Assembly (NCBI RefSeq): GCF_002865645.1
Contig: NW_020194626.1
Span: forward strand, 1,054,001 to 1,118,000
Source: Hyaloscypha bicolor E
Lineage: Eukaryota; Ascomycota; Leotiomycetes; Helotiales; Hyaloscyphaceae
Direction: 5' to 3'
DNA length: 64,000 bases
The notes under the pieces are model-generated. The model searched no databases. It had not been told where the DNA came from and was given only the letters and a program-made list of their open reading frames with translations. The position numbers and the translations under genes are program-made. How positions within the stretch are numbered: position 1 is the first letter of the stretch; every line of letters starts with the position of its first letter. Shown here piece by piece: positions 20,810-31,693 of this stretch.

Positions 20810-23335
20810 TCACGTTTGACTGACCTTCGCACGACCTGTTTGCTTACGAATCCAGCTGGTCCAACCGTCATTCGCGCCATCGAGGGTTGTATAGCGACGA
20901 ACGCTACTGGTTTCAACGTTCTCGTCTTCATCTATTCGTCGCATCACCGATGCTGGTCTTCCGACCTTGGAAATTGGCATCTCACTGACAGAGGTTGCCG
21001 GAGTTGACGCGCCACTCTTATACCCAGATCTATTATTGATGAGGAGCTGACTTGGTCGCTTGCGCCTGAGATGGATATGGAGGATGATAATCCCCAACAG
21101 CAGGCCACAAATACCAGCCACAGCCAATATTGAACAAACCACCCAGAATCCAATCCTATTATTCTCTTCGCATTTTTCTTTTGCTCTTCCAAGTTTGTCC
21201 TGACACCTTGCTTCATTGATGGACTCTAAGAGAGTGTTGCTCCGGCGAGAAAGATGGTGGCTATGCTTAGCAGCTGTCCCGAGTTTCGCCCTATGCTTCG
21301 GCAGACAACCCGTGTTCACCCGCCACAGTTTGTGGCAGGTATCATCTTTAGCAATGATGGAATCGGGTGTGCTCAGATCCAACCCGTCCACCTGCTGTTT
21401 AGACTGAATGATATTCTCATCATTGTGCCCAGAGGTGTAGAATTTGTCATTGTAGACTTCTTCGGCTTTGGATGTATGGACGGATCTTGGACGACAGTTC
21501 GGTCGTCGAAGCCACCATCTCTCGCCACACAGTTGGGTTGTTACATCTCGCTTTGGAGTGATAATAGAATCTGCTGGAAGAGGATCAAGATGCATGTTCT
21601 GTGAAGCTCTTGCATCGAAGCTCCCTGACCATCGTTCGCGCCAGACTTTCTCGTTGACATTGTGCTCAGGGTTGTTGAAGTCACCGCTCTCCTCAGCTTT
21701 CACACCAGAGGCCTTGGCCAGATCTGTTGTCAGATCAGGTTCTCCTTCATGAATCACTATGTGAGGTCGTTGAATGCCACAGCCACCTGTGGCGTTTTTC
21801 GGGTTGCAGCTGCATTTCTCATTGAACGTAGCGTGATCTTCAAGGAAATTTTGACAGTGCGCAAGATCTCTGGACCAGCGGCCATAACACAATCTGTGGG
21901 CAATCCAGCTTCTACCGGTACATACATCACAGCGACACTGCGCAAAGTGTTGTCTCTTCTTCTTTGCTTGAAGGTGGCCGAGTTGAAGGAATTCGCCACA
22001 GCCACAACCTGGACTCGCTCCATTGCAATGGCAGGAGGTAGATCTAGGATCTTGTTTCACCCTTCCGAGGTCGTCTTTTTCTTTGTCGTTTTCGAAGTTG
22101 GAGTGAGTGCCGTGTTCGACCTCCGTTCCTTTTGATTGTACGGCAAAGTTATATTCTATCGTGTGCCAGTCTGGCGAGGACTTCGACGGCCTAGAAGTTG
22201 AAGAAGGTTTGGAATTGGTTTGGCTGTTCGTGCTTTGAGAGTGATGTTCATGCTCTCTCTCAGACGAAGAAGTAGAAGATAAAGAAGTTTCAGGATTGAT
22301 TTGACTGCCCTTGCTTTGGAATTGAGATAGATTTCCTCTCTCAGGCAGCTTTGACGAGGGATCCGAAGATCTGAAATGAGACATGGCATCGATGGCAACC
22401 TTTTCTGTCTCCTTCTTCACTTGACTGCGCTCAACCGAAGGATCCTTATTGTGATAACAGCGGCATTTCCGGTTGTGTGGGCCACATTTACAGAACTTGG
22501 AAGGTCCATCGAGCCTTTCGCGCTCATGGGCCTCAATATCGGAGCCAAAATCCGATGGGTCGCCTGGCTTTCTATGCAGAGTGCTGCTCTTCACAGTCCC
22601 TTCGATCATACCCTTATGGCCATTGTAAGCAATATTTGTACGTGCGTTCTCCAATTTCCATCTCCCTGTGGACTTGTAGAAACACTCTATAGTAGAATAG
22701 AGATGGCCTGTATTGTCATGGCCAATGGCATCGTGGGAAGTCTTATGGTGTTCTATTTCGAGATTAGAGGGAGTACCATCTTTGACATCCCTTTCGTTTA
22801 ATTGATAGTCTGCCAGATTCGGAGAATGATCCGATGGTCTAAAATCGGACACGGCCACATTCTCTGCTACCTTCCTCATTTGAATACGCTGGGCTCCCGG
22901 AGGACAGCGACATCTCTGGTTGCGGAAAGGTGGCGGACAAGTACACTTCCCCTCAGAATGAACAAGGCTTTCTCGGTCATGGCTGATAAGACCGTGGGAA
23001 GCCTCATGGTGTTCTTTTGCCTCTTGTACATCATCCGTCTCCACGGTCAAGCCATGAGTATTATCGTGATCGACACGTTCAGAACGTCGAGCGGGCAAGT
23101 GGTGAAGTAGGACTTTCATAGCCTTTGTCAACGGTCTCGATGTGGGTCCAGCGTCCAAGTGATGAATTGTCTCGTGATGTCTGAGAATAGCCTCCTCGCG
23201 TTGCACAAGGTTTGTAGAGGCTGGGATTGTTGTAAGGCCAATGGTGAGGATAAGAAGGGTCGTTAATGTCCATTTCAGGATGAATGAGGTGGCTTTTACG
23301 ACAGTTCTTCCGGGATGGCCATGATGGTAGTTCAT
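20810..23335 (-). CDS. Cys-x-Cys-repeat single-pass membrane protein, unknown
   Basis: I do not recognise the family. An uninterrupted 841-codon frame encodes a protein with an N-terminal hydrophobic segment (ILKWTLTTLLILTIGLTTIP, residues about 19-38) that should be a signal peptide or signal anchor. A long hydrophilic His-, Ser-, Asp- and Glu-rich region of about 650 residues follows. Near the C-terminus is one clear transmembrane helix (FWVVCSILAVAGICGLLLGI), followed by basic residues (LRRKRP) and a roughly 80-residue tail. The outer part holds at least four short cysteine modules with paired CxC motifs: CTCPPPFRNQRCRC, CKCGPHNRKCRC, CHCNGASPGCGC and CSCNPKNATGGCG. The spacers after the first two modules resemble each other (VAVSDFRPSD and VAIDAMSHFRSSD), which suggests internal duplication. 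A type I topology with a cytosolic tail is inferred. Metal binding or a wall-associated sensor role is speculative. Confidence 0.75.
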   Translation of the reverse strand: MNYHHGHPGRTVVKATSFILKWTLTTLLILTIGLTTIPASTNLVQREEAILRHHETIHHLDAGPTSRPLTKAMKVLLHHLPARRSERVDHDNTHGLTVETDDVQEAKEHHEASHGLISHDRESLVHSEGKCTCPPPFRNQRCRCPPGAQRIQMRKVAENVAVSDFRPSDHSPNLADYQLNERDVKDGTPSNLEIEHHKTSHDAIGHDNTGHLYSTIECFYKSTGRWKLENARTNIAYNGHKGMIEGTVKSSTLHRKPGDPSDFGSDIEAHERERLDGPSKFCKCGPHNRKCRCYHNKDPSVERSQVKKETEKVAIDAMSHFRSSDPSSKLPERGNLSQFQSKGSQINPETSLSSTSSSEREHEHHSQSTNSQTNSKPSSTSRPSKSSPDWHTIEYNFAVQSKGTEVEHGTHSNFENDKEKDDLGRVKQDPRSTSCHCNGASPGCGCGEFLQLGHLQAKKKRQHFAQCRCDVCTGRSWIAHRLCYGRWSRDLAHCQNFLEDHATFNEKCSCNPKNATGGCGIQRPHIVIHEGEPDLTTDLAKASGVKAEESGDFNNPEHNVNEKVWRERWSGSFDARASQNMHLDPLPADSIITPKRDVTTQLCGERWWLRRPNCRPRSVHTSKAEEVYNDKFYTSGHNDENIIQSKQQVDGLDLSTPDSIIAKDDTCHKLWRVNTGCLPKHRAKLGTAAKHSHHLSRRSNTLLESINEARCQDKLGRAKEKCEENNRIGFWVVCSILAVAGICGLLLGIIILHIHLRRKRPSQLLINNRSGYKSGASTPATSVSEMPISKVGRPASVMRRIDEDENVETSSVRRYTTLDGANDGWTSWIRKQTGRAKVSQT

Positions 23336-23811
23336 CGTTGCGGCAAGTCTGTTGTAATTATTAGTTCACCAGACATAGAGAGTGTTGTGCATTGCTTACC
23401 AGGTCCTTGACACCACTGCACTTGGTGTTCTGCTCTTCCAGAAAGTCGGAGATTTGAAAAGGCTTGGTTACAGAGAAGAATAGGCTCGGTCGTCGTGTGA
23501 AGATGAGCCCAAGCTCGGAGATGATCCTAATGATAAATCCTCGATGGGACATCACCCGCTCCAATTGATAAGGCGAAGAATGCTCTGTTGTAAGCTGCGG
23601 TTGTGGTGTTGAAACAATCAAAGAGCGAGGATGGGAGAAAACTGGTAGTTGGCTGGAGTATCAAGGGAAGGAGCGCCGCCAGCAGTCAAAACAAGGTCTT
23701 CAATCTGAACAGGAAAGAACTGCCCACCGTAGTCAACGAATGTATTGATTGCATGTTACCGTTATAAATATTGGTTTGCTCTACTGACAAGAATAGAACT
23801 ATAGGAAATGT
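23336..23811. other. Intergenic, 476 bp
   Basis: This lies between two minus-strand genes: the 5' flank of the CxC membrane protein and the 3' flank of the Zn2Cys6 regulator. I see no gene. Confidence 0.4.
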
Positions 23812-26000
23812 CTAATATCCCGGATGTCCTCCCTGTAACGCTCCTGGATTCGCGAACGCAGATCTCATAGTATTTGGATCATAGCTTAGCTGTGACATGT
23901 GATTTGGGGGGCTGTGGCTGTTGCGAGAAAGCTCCTCGATGCTGCGCTTTCGATGGCGTAAAGAGGTAAGCAAATTTTCGGATGGAGTCTCAAAACTCGA
24001 CAGGAGGGCTTTTGAGTCGTCCCAACGATGACCAAACGTCTTCAGTGTCTCTCTGATATGAGTAACGCAATTGATACTCCTATCAATATTATCAACCCCG
24101 GCATTACTGGGCAGAGGAGGTGGCGGTGGGGCACCAGCGAGGGTGGGGGTATAAGGCACAATCCCATTCAGAAGGTCATCTTGATTCTCGGAAAGAACTG
24201 CAAGAAACTGGCTGCCAACGAAGAATACCCGTAGTGCGTCGTGATAAGTGTAAAAGGCGGTGTTGATGGGGTCTCTGCTGATAGGGAATGTCTTTTGCAT
24301 ATATGCTATGCTGTATTCGAAGATCAAGGTCTTCCCATACGTGGTCACAGCTTGGACCCTGCAGGATGGTGCAAGGCAGTAAACATAGCTATACAGAAGC
24401 TCAAGATCAAAGAACTCCTTGAATGCCAGGGGTAAACTATCCGGAAAAGACTCGGACCATTCGCGCATCTCTTGACACATTTGCCAAATGTACGTCGAGG
24501 AGTTTTGCAGAGGATCTCGACTCGACTGAAACAGTTCCTGGTACCACGAGGATTGAGCTTGCCGCAACTGGAATAGAAGCAGAGCAGTGTCAATAGAATG
24601 AGGCCCAGTCACTAAGTTTGTTGATGCTGCAGAGGAAGCCAAAGTTGGTGCTGATGGGAAAGCCACACTCGTCGAATCGTCCGTGAATGAGAAAGATCTG
24701 GCGTGAACCATGCTAATAGACCTGTTCCTGATGAGCTCTTGCCTTTACAGCTCAAATGGAAAACTTGCCTGTCGAGAGAATAGACGCAATAGAATATTCT
24801 ACGGCGTAGTTCAAGCGTTTTCTTGTCTGTCTGCTGCTCCTTCGGAGGATCTTGATGAAATCCAAGATCCACCACAGCGCGACAAGCAAAGCCAATCAGT
24901 TGCCAACTGTCGAAATGAGCAGGGTCCAGCATCGAGTATTGAACAAGCAAGATCAATGCCTGTATTTGAGAAACGTAGCCCGGCATGAGAACTCGATCAG
25001 CATAACGCAAAGCACGACCGACCCAGAGGACGCCATCAGCATAAAATGGATCTTGATTGCTTCGAGATTGGCCAGTGGCCCCGATCGCAAGAACCATATA
25101 CAACAGCCAGTGCTCAAAGTCCGTTACAGGACGGCCGTTTTCTTGATAAACTGCATCAAGAGCGTTGAATAAAGCAGTTTCGGAAAAGACGGGAAATAGT
25201 GCAAAAACATTATCAAGATAATACTGGACCAGAGCCATCGCGGCTGGTCTCGAAGGGAGTTGGAAAGGCTTCGACTTGGGCACTGGCTCATTGTTTGCGG
25301 CAGCCAGAATGAGACGCGCGAAGGTCATGTTAGTGGTAGAGGACTCAAAATCACGAGTGGTGGCATTGACCGAGCTGTGCACGTTAGTTTGCAGTATGAA
25401 AAAGTGCACATATAAAGCACTAACAGGAAGCCAAAGTCGGACACAAGCTCATTGACGTCTGCCGCCTCTCTTCGTCTGGCAGCCTTCCCATGAATTGCGG
25501 CGCGAATCGTCGCAAGGGAATCTTTGCGATCGGGAGCTTCCACGGGCTCTTCCCCGTCATGCATTGCCACGGAAGCCTTTCGAGATCTGGCGTAGGCGAG
25601 TCTTTTCTCGAGTTTTTCGACACGGGATTCAAGGGAGGCAACATAACTGGAGTAAATGAGCACGGTGACAGCGCTCGGGATTGTATACCAACCTCCTCTC
25701 CTTTCCCTTCGCAAACTGGTCATTGGCACTAGAACATTCACCAGCTCGGCCTGATTTTTCACATGCAGTACAAGCTGGCAACTTGCCATCACACTTTTTC
25801 AAGTTAGGCCTCAGGTCCTGGTATCAAGGAAGCGAGTCAATCAAACCTTTATTTTCGCAGCTCGACCTATTCACACAATGAGGCTTTGATCATGAGGTCC
25901 ATGGGGATGAAGTTTTATGCTTACATCTGGAACAGGCAGAAACGGGTCTCGACACCCTCAAGAGTGGCGTATCAGCGGCACTTGGGCCTGAGCGGGTCAT
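23812..26000 (-). CDS. Zn2Cys6 fungal-specific transcription factor (first of divergent pair)
   Basis: A 644-aa nuclear regulator. Exons on the minus strand are 25925-26000, 25847-25866, 25693-25793, 25425-25646, 24769-25374 and 23812-24721. The zinc cluster, assembled across the first three exons, is C23-x2-C26-x6-C33-x6-C40-x2-C43-x8-C52 (SACSRCRAAKIKCDGKLPAC). A linker and coiled coil (YVASLESRVEKLEKRLAYA) follow, then the fungal transcription factor domain (LVQYYLDNVFALFPVF to RRRIFYCVYSLDRSISM). The second exon is only 20 nt. The last intron (24722-24768) begins GCAAGT and ends CAG, a GC-AG intron; it is required to join SLDR to SISMVHARSFSFTDDS. The target genes cannot be deduced. Confidence 0.9.
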
Positions 26001-27405
26001 TGTGTTGTATTGTCACTGGACCCCAGGGTCGAGTGGTCCTTAAAGCTGTATCAACTCCACAATTCCCATCTTCCCTGGTGAGAAGATTCTGAAGGTTGCG
26101 TTAGTCTTGTATACAAGTTTAGCCAACTTGACGGCTGGAACAAGTACTGGGAGTACGAGAGGAGACAGTGGTCAGGCGAGCGCCTTGACGGTCATGGAGT
26201 CACCAAAAGCATTTCGCATTCTCTAGAAGGCGCTGAGACTTATTTCAGGACTTGGGATACTCGGAGCGGCAAAGCAAAGAACGGCCGGCGATGTAACCCC
26301 GAGAGAGACGAGTAGACGAGGTGTGACTTGGAACTCACCGGATCAATGCTCTAGTCTGTCCTACTCCGACCTGCTTGTCTTCCCACACGGTTGAATTTTG
26401 GTATCCGGCCTCGACGATGGCGAGGCTGCGAATTGATTCGGTGCCGGGCTGCTGTGTGTGTCTACATACTCCCAATCGACGGCTTCTAGAAGTTTTGGCG
26501 AAATACTGGGTCGTCAGAGCCTCCTTATCGATAGCCACCGCAGAAGCCGAGTCTGCGCGGGATATGTGCTTACAGAAGAAGGGATTGAGAAGGCGCAAAG
26601 CATTTGGTCGTGAGGCGAAGATCCCGTGACCGTGAGAGGAGCCCGATAAGCAGGGATATTCTCCTTTGGCGGAAGTGTTTTTGTGGATCCACGAAGCGAC
26701 CGGAGAGGGCAGGCTACGGCAGGACAGAGCAGTGGCAGTGGCAGTTCTGGTTAGAGTCGCAATCGCAATCGCAATCGCCATCTCAATCCCGCGTCCCTCC
26801 GCACATTCGAGCTCCTTTGTCTTTGTCTTTGTCTTTGTCTCTTACCAAGGCGACTACCATTGTTTGCCTCTGAACTTTTGGCTGCCGAAGTTCTGGTCTC
26901 GCTGGCTACTCGCTGTTAATCGAATCAATCCAAATCGGATTTGCGCTGGTGAAGTGCAGAGGCATCAGCGAGGCGCCTTCCCAACCGCCGCTGCAACCTG
27001 GACCCTAGGTCGCACAAATTCTCCATATTCCAGCTCCAGCCCCATCTCCAGCTCCATCTCCATCTCCATCTCCATCTCCATCTCCATCTGCATCTGCATC
27101 TGCATCTCCATCTCCATCACCATCTCCATCGCCATCTCCGTCTCAAGGTCCCTGCCAGACTCTTCTGGACAAGCGCTCAGAAATGCATTCTTGACCCGCA
27201 TCCAGAGCCTTCTGCTTCCCCGCGATCACATTGCCCGAGTGTCGATTCCTGCCTCTTCCCCCCAGCCTACTGCTCTATGAACAAGGTTTCAGCGGACATA
27301 GACCATTAATACCTGAGACTGCATTCGATAATGGTGACGGCCTCGAGTTTGTGCGCCTTATCGTTCCCACGCTCCCGCTCCTCAAGGGGCGCATAAACAC
27401 TGTCC
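26001..27405. promoter_or_regulatory. Divergent upstream region of two transcription factor genes, with simple repeats
   Basis: These 1.4 kb separate two divergent zinc-cluster genes. It holds short CAATCG repeats near 26759-26778, TTTGTC repeats near 26817-26841, and a long imperfect CTCCAT array at 27041-27143. Open frames over the arrays encode only dipeptide-like low complexity and are rejected as genes. Confidence 0.5.
27041..27143. repeat. Imperfect hexanucleotide microsatellite (CTCCAT)n
   Basis: About 17 units of CTCCAT with variants CTGCAT, CACCAT and CGCCAT lie upstream of the second zinc-cluster gene. A polypyrimidine-rich array in a promoter may affect nucleosome placement. Length variation between strains is expected. 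Confidence 0.8.
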
Positions 27406-29988
27406 ATGGATGCGGCAGACTTATTCCGACAGGCGCAGAGCTCTGTCAACCGGGCTCGAGAAGCCAAGTCTTTTCGCGTCCGAGAGAGTAGCCATGAGAG
27501 TGACGACCACTCACCCCGAATAGCACACACGCTGACGGCATGCTGTCGGTGTCGACAGGTTCGCAATGCTCTTCCTGACCGCTCTGCTTGCCACTCCCGT
27601 ACTAATGATTCGTAGAGAAAGACAAGATGCGACCCAAATCTTCCGCGGTGTTTGCCTTGCGAGAGAGCCGGAGCAATCTGCGAGTACTTTGACACGTCAA
27701 AGGGCAAGAAGATATCCCGGACTTATGTGATCCGACTTCAAGACAAAGTGCGGGCATTGGAGGCGGAACTTAGCCAATACACCGAAGAGGAGGGGTTCCC
27801 TCAAAACACAGAAGATATCGTCCGGCCCGGTGGCCTGGTCCGTCTAAACGAGGACGACGAGACGCCGCGGTTTTTAGGCCCTTCGAGTGGTATTGCCATG
27901 ACAAGGCTGGTCATGGAAGAAGCGAAAAAATACACGGATTCGAGGACTATTCGGGAACTCGTGCCCGAGGTCCGCAAACGTCGAACTCCTGTTCAGTCTC
28001 CAGAATCATCTACTGGGCGCAAAAAATCATATCCTATGATCAGTGCCGTTCCGGCACAGAATTTGCCCAGCAGACTAGTATCGGACAAATTGGTGGAGGT
28101 GTTCAATCAAAAAGGTAAATCCAGTGCGAGATTTTGCCACCCCCACCAACCCCTTTTCTACGAGCACGTATCTCTGATGGGCATTATTAACAAATATCCA
28201 GCCCAGTATCTAATGCCTACCTTACATGAGCCCTCATTCCTCAAAGATATGCAAGAAGTCTACGACGGGAGCACCGATCCTTATCAGAACTTCGTGGTAC
28301 GCATGATGTTAGCAATTAGCATGCAGAAGCTGGACCCTCAGTACGCAGGCTTGGCAGATAGCTACTACCTGGCTGCTATGGCGTACATGGAAGACGTGAT
28401 ACGGCCTAAGGACCTAAAGACCCTCCAGTGTCTGGTTTTAGTTGCACAATATTCTCTGTTGACTCCCACACGAACTGCCATCTACTATGTTGTTGGCCTT
28501 GCAACGAGACTATGCCAACAACTAGGCTTGACCGAAGAAAAGACCATTACCCAACCTTTAGGAATGGTCAACCCTCTTCAATTAGACATGAGACGGCGGC
28601 TTTCCTGGATTATCCTGTCTATGGAATTTGGTCTCGCACACAGTATGGGACGTCCGAATGCCTTCGCTACCGGTCAAGACCATGTCGATGTTGGCTTTTT
28701 TGAGCCAATAGATGACGAGTACATTACAGAGGAAGGTATACTGCCTGGGCCCGTCTCTGAAAAGAAGACAGTGGCCATCCATTTTCTTCGAATGAGGTTG
28801 TTGCAGGCAGAGATACGGCGCGTTCTGTACCAAAAGAAACGGTCGGAGCCAAAAAGCGAAGACCATCCCTGGTATGCGCAGATGGAGCAGAAAATCCAGG
28901 ATTGGCTCAGCGCTTGTCCCCAGAGCCCTGCATGGGCCCCGCCATGGTGTGTTTGCCCTCCTATGACAACAGGGATTGCTAACGGCCTGACTAGGTTTGC
29001 CGGAAGATGCAATACTATGATTGTGACTCTCCTTCGCCCTTCACCTCAGGTCCCCAAACCCTCAGTACGATCGGCAAGGATGTGCTATGATGCTTCATCT
29101 ACCAACATTAAAGGCCTCAGCAAGCAAATGGAGACTGCAATGGTTGATATCACGTGGATTTTCGTCTTGACCCTTTTCCAGGCCGTGAATACCATCCTCT
29201 GGTCGATTTCTTATCCCGAAATCCGCGCTCTGCATAGCAAGGAAGAGCTCGAGGAGAATATTGAAATTGCGCTTGATATTATTGTCAAGTGTCGGGAACG
29301 CTGGCCTGGGACTTCGGCTGCTTCTGAGCTCTATTCAAAGCTTGCAAAGGCTTGTTTGAAGGCGTATGATGTGAGAGACAGCTCTCATCCACCGTCATCA
29401 CTCTCAGCCAACTCACCATCGTCTCTCACGGACGCTAATTCCCCTTCGGCGTCCGAACACTCCAGTGCAACCACCGGCTCGCTTGCATTTTCCCAGAAGA
29501 CGTTTCACTCGCCGCCGCCTCAATTCGGATATGTTTTCGATCAAATGCCTGAACCCATGTCAAATTTTGACTACGGACCGCCTCAGCCATCTTTCCGATC
29601 AAACTCCATATTCGCAAGTCCATCAAGCATGCAAACGGACCGTCGGTTTAGCTATTTCCCACCAGAGTTCACCCAGCCTAGCACTCTCCCCAATGCTTGG
29701 AATCCGATGATTTCAGGGACATCACAGTCTCAAATATCTGCACCAGCAGCAGCACCCGTGCCACAGCCTGCCATAGCGGATCCGTCCTATTTCATGCAGA
29801 CTGGAGCTTATTCCTTTGGCTCGCATTTGTATGGAGACGGGAATTTTGACACTGAAATGAGAAACGGATCGCTCAGTCAGCAGCAGCAGCTCGACCTGCT
29901 GCAGAGTCTTGAGACGGATGGCTTGACGGAGATTGATAATTTTATGAATCTTACGAATAGCGGGTACGAATCTTCCATAAAGCTTTGA
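27406..29988 (+). CDS. Zn2Cys6 fungal-specific transcription factor (second of divergent pair)
   Basis: An 812-aa nuclear regulator from exons 27406-27558, 27616-28114 and 28202-29988. The cluster is C46-x2-C49-x6-C56-x6-C63-x2-C66-x6-C73 (ACCRCRQRKTRCDPNLPRC). It is followed by KKISRTYVIRLQDKVRALEAEL, a linker and dimerisation coil. The fungal transcription factor domain runs from QYLMPTLHEPSFL through SLLTPTRTAIYYVVGLATRL to RRRLSWIILSMEFGLAHSMGR. The tail is Ser/Pro/Gln-rich. The second intron (28115-28201) is 87 nt, a multiple of three, with no stop in frame, so a simple ORF call would retain 29 extra residues. It is removed because VEVFNQKAQYLMPTLHEP matches the usual form of this domain. 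Target pathway unknown. Confidence 0.9.
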
Positions 29989-30378
29989 TAAGTATCCTTC
30001 GCCGATCGAATTTAACCTTTTGGCCAGATTCTGGCCACAAGAATAATACAACAGCAACAAGTCCAAGGAAGCCGGAACAATTCTGGCTAGTCAAAGAAGG
30101 CTTACGTCTAGTGGTAACTTGGAGCCATGCCGTCATGGCATGAGGAGAAATCTTCGAATAACGATGCCAAAATCAGCTTGGTGGGCTGCGCGTTGGAACG
30201 ATTTTGGGAGGGGTTGGCGCTTTGGGAGAACGGTAAAAAGAAGCTGCTGCGAAGCATAAATCCAGCATGTGGTTCGACAAACCATCTGGGCGGACAGATC
30301 TGATTTTCAAGTGCAAGTCAAGCATTGACTACGAACTCGATAGACGTCAGAACGTTCATGAATTATACCAAAAATTTC
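29989..30378. other. Intergenic, convergent, 390 bp
   Basis: 3' flanks of the second transcription factor gene and the HAD hydrolase gene. Nothing else is seen. Confidence 0.4.
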
Positions 30379-31299
30379 TTATCCTGACTTCATTTCCTGA
30401 AACTCCTTGTCGACAGCCTCAGCCATTTCTCCCATTGTCCCAAACCGCCAGGTGAAATTAAGCTGCTCTTTGAGCTCTTGCATCTTCTTTTCTTGCTTCT
30501 CCCTGTCGATCCAGATACTAGTCAGTCCCATGGTCTTCGCTGAAACAAGGTCAGCAGTCAGACTCTGCGCCGTATGCAAAATCTCCCCCTTTTCCACATT
30601 CAATTCCCTCTTCACCCCCTCAACTAGGTATCGAAAGTTCTTCAAGTCAGGCTTATAACTCCCAATCTCTTGAGCTGTGAACACAGCCTCGAATTCCACA
30701 TCGGCCAATGGACCAGCAATCGTCCGTGCAATGGAATCGTTGTCGATATTGCTGAGGATGACGAGCTTGTAGTGCTTCTTCAGTGCTTTGAGAGCGGGCA
30801 CGGTGTCCGGGAAGGCGGGCCAGCTGCCGATTTGGGATCCGAAATCGTGGGCTTCTTGCTCTGAGGGCTCGGGGAGGGATAGAGAGGCGGCGAAGGCTTT
30901 GTAGGCGAGAGGGAGGAGCTCGTTGTACCGGAGAGTGGGCCGGGAGCGTTGGATGGACCATTCAAAGGCCTGGAAGGCGGACAGGGTATGGACTTTATCG
31001 TTGATGTAGGGATTTGGTGTTGGGAGGCGTGAGAGGAGGGGTCGGAGGCCTGTGAACATGCCAGCTGGAAGTGTTTAGAATTTGAGGGGACTTCAAATGA
31101 AATGCAGTAGAAGAAAAGGGGACAATTGAATCTTGTGAAGAGCTTGTAGCACCTCAATCATGGTTACTGAGGAGAAAGGCAGGTGGACGTGCGATGCAAT
31201 TTAGATACCTTTCTCGTCAATTAATGTAGAGTAGACGTCAAATGACAATAGCTTGAAGCCAGTGAGCTTTGCTGGGCGTTCGTCCCACACGTTCCCCAT
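30379..31299 (-). CDS. HAD-superfamily hydrolase, haloacid dehalogenase type II-like
   Basis: A 258-aa soluble hydrolase from exons 31209-31299 and 30379-31064. The nucleophile motif is in exon 1 (LSFDVYSTLID, with D21 followed by Tyr-Ser-Thr as in type II haloacid dehalogenases). The second motif is VILSNIDND, the lysine region is GSYKPDLKNF, and the final loop reads LHTAQSLTADLVSAKTMGL. That HTAQSL form, in place of the common HVGDS, is usual in the fungal branch. The intron is placed so that GAGAAAG joins CTGGCATG and gives LIDEKAGMFTGL. The physiological substrate is unknown; a phosphatase or a dehalogenase are both possible. No targeting signal. Confidence 0.88.
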
Positions 31300-31693
31300 G
31301 ATCGCAATGTAAATTGAGTCCTAAAGATTTTAAATGGTGTTGAAGACCGGAATGATATAACGCAGCAAATGAACAACTATTTTCTGGAAGTGACTGTCTT
31401 TTAAACGAAAATCCTTCTACTGCATCAACGTCAGAGGAGCGTGGCCTTACAATACATACAGGGATTGTCAGAGCGGGGTGCTGCAGTTAGCATTCGACGT
31501 CGATCACTTGATGGAGAAATACTTCAAAATCGGCGACATGATCTCCATTTACGCCCTGAAGTTGAGTGTGATGTCAACATAAGGGCGGGGTGACATGCAG
31601 GAAGCACTCTACATAAACTATTTGCAGATCTTGCTTGAACAATCATTGATTGGTTGCTTTACCCGGACACTTTGTTCTCCCCTATGTTGCGGC
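31300..31693. other. Intergenic, 394 bp
   Basis: Upstream of the HAD gene and downstream of the 768-aa protein gene, both minus. Nothing else is seen. Confidence 0.35.

Noticed and set aside
26666..27280. Two frames of Ser-Ile and Met-Glu repeats across the CTCCAT array
   Set aside because: Both encode only the translation of the microsatellite; they lie in the divergent promoter of two transcription factor genes.
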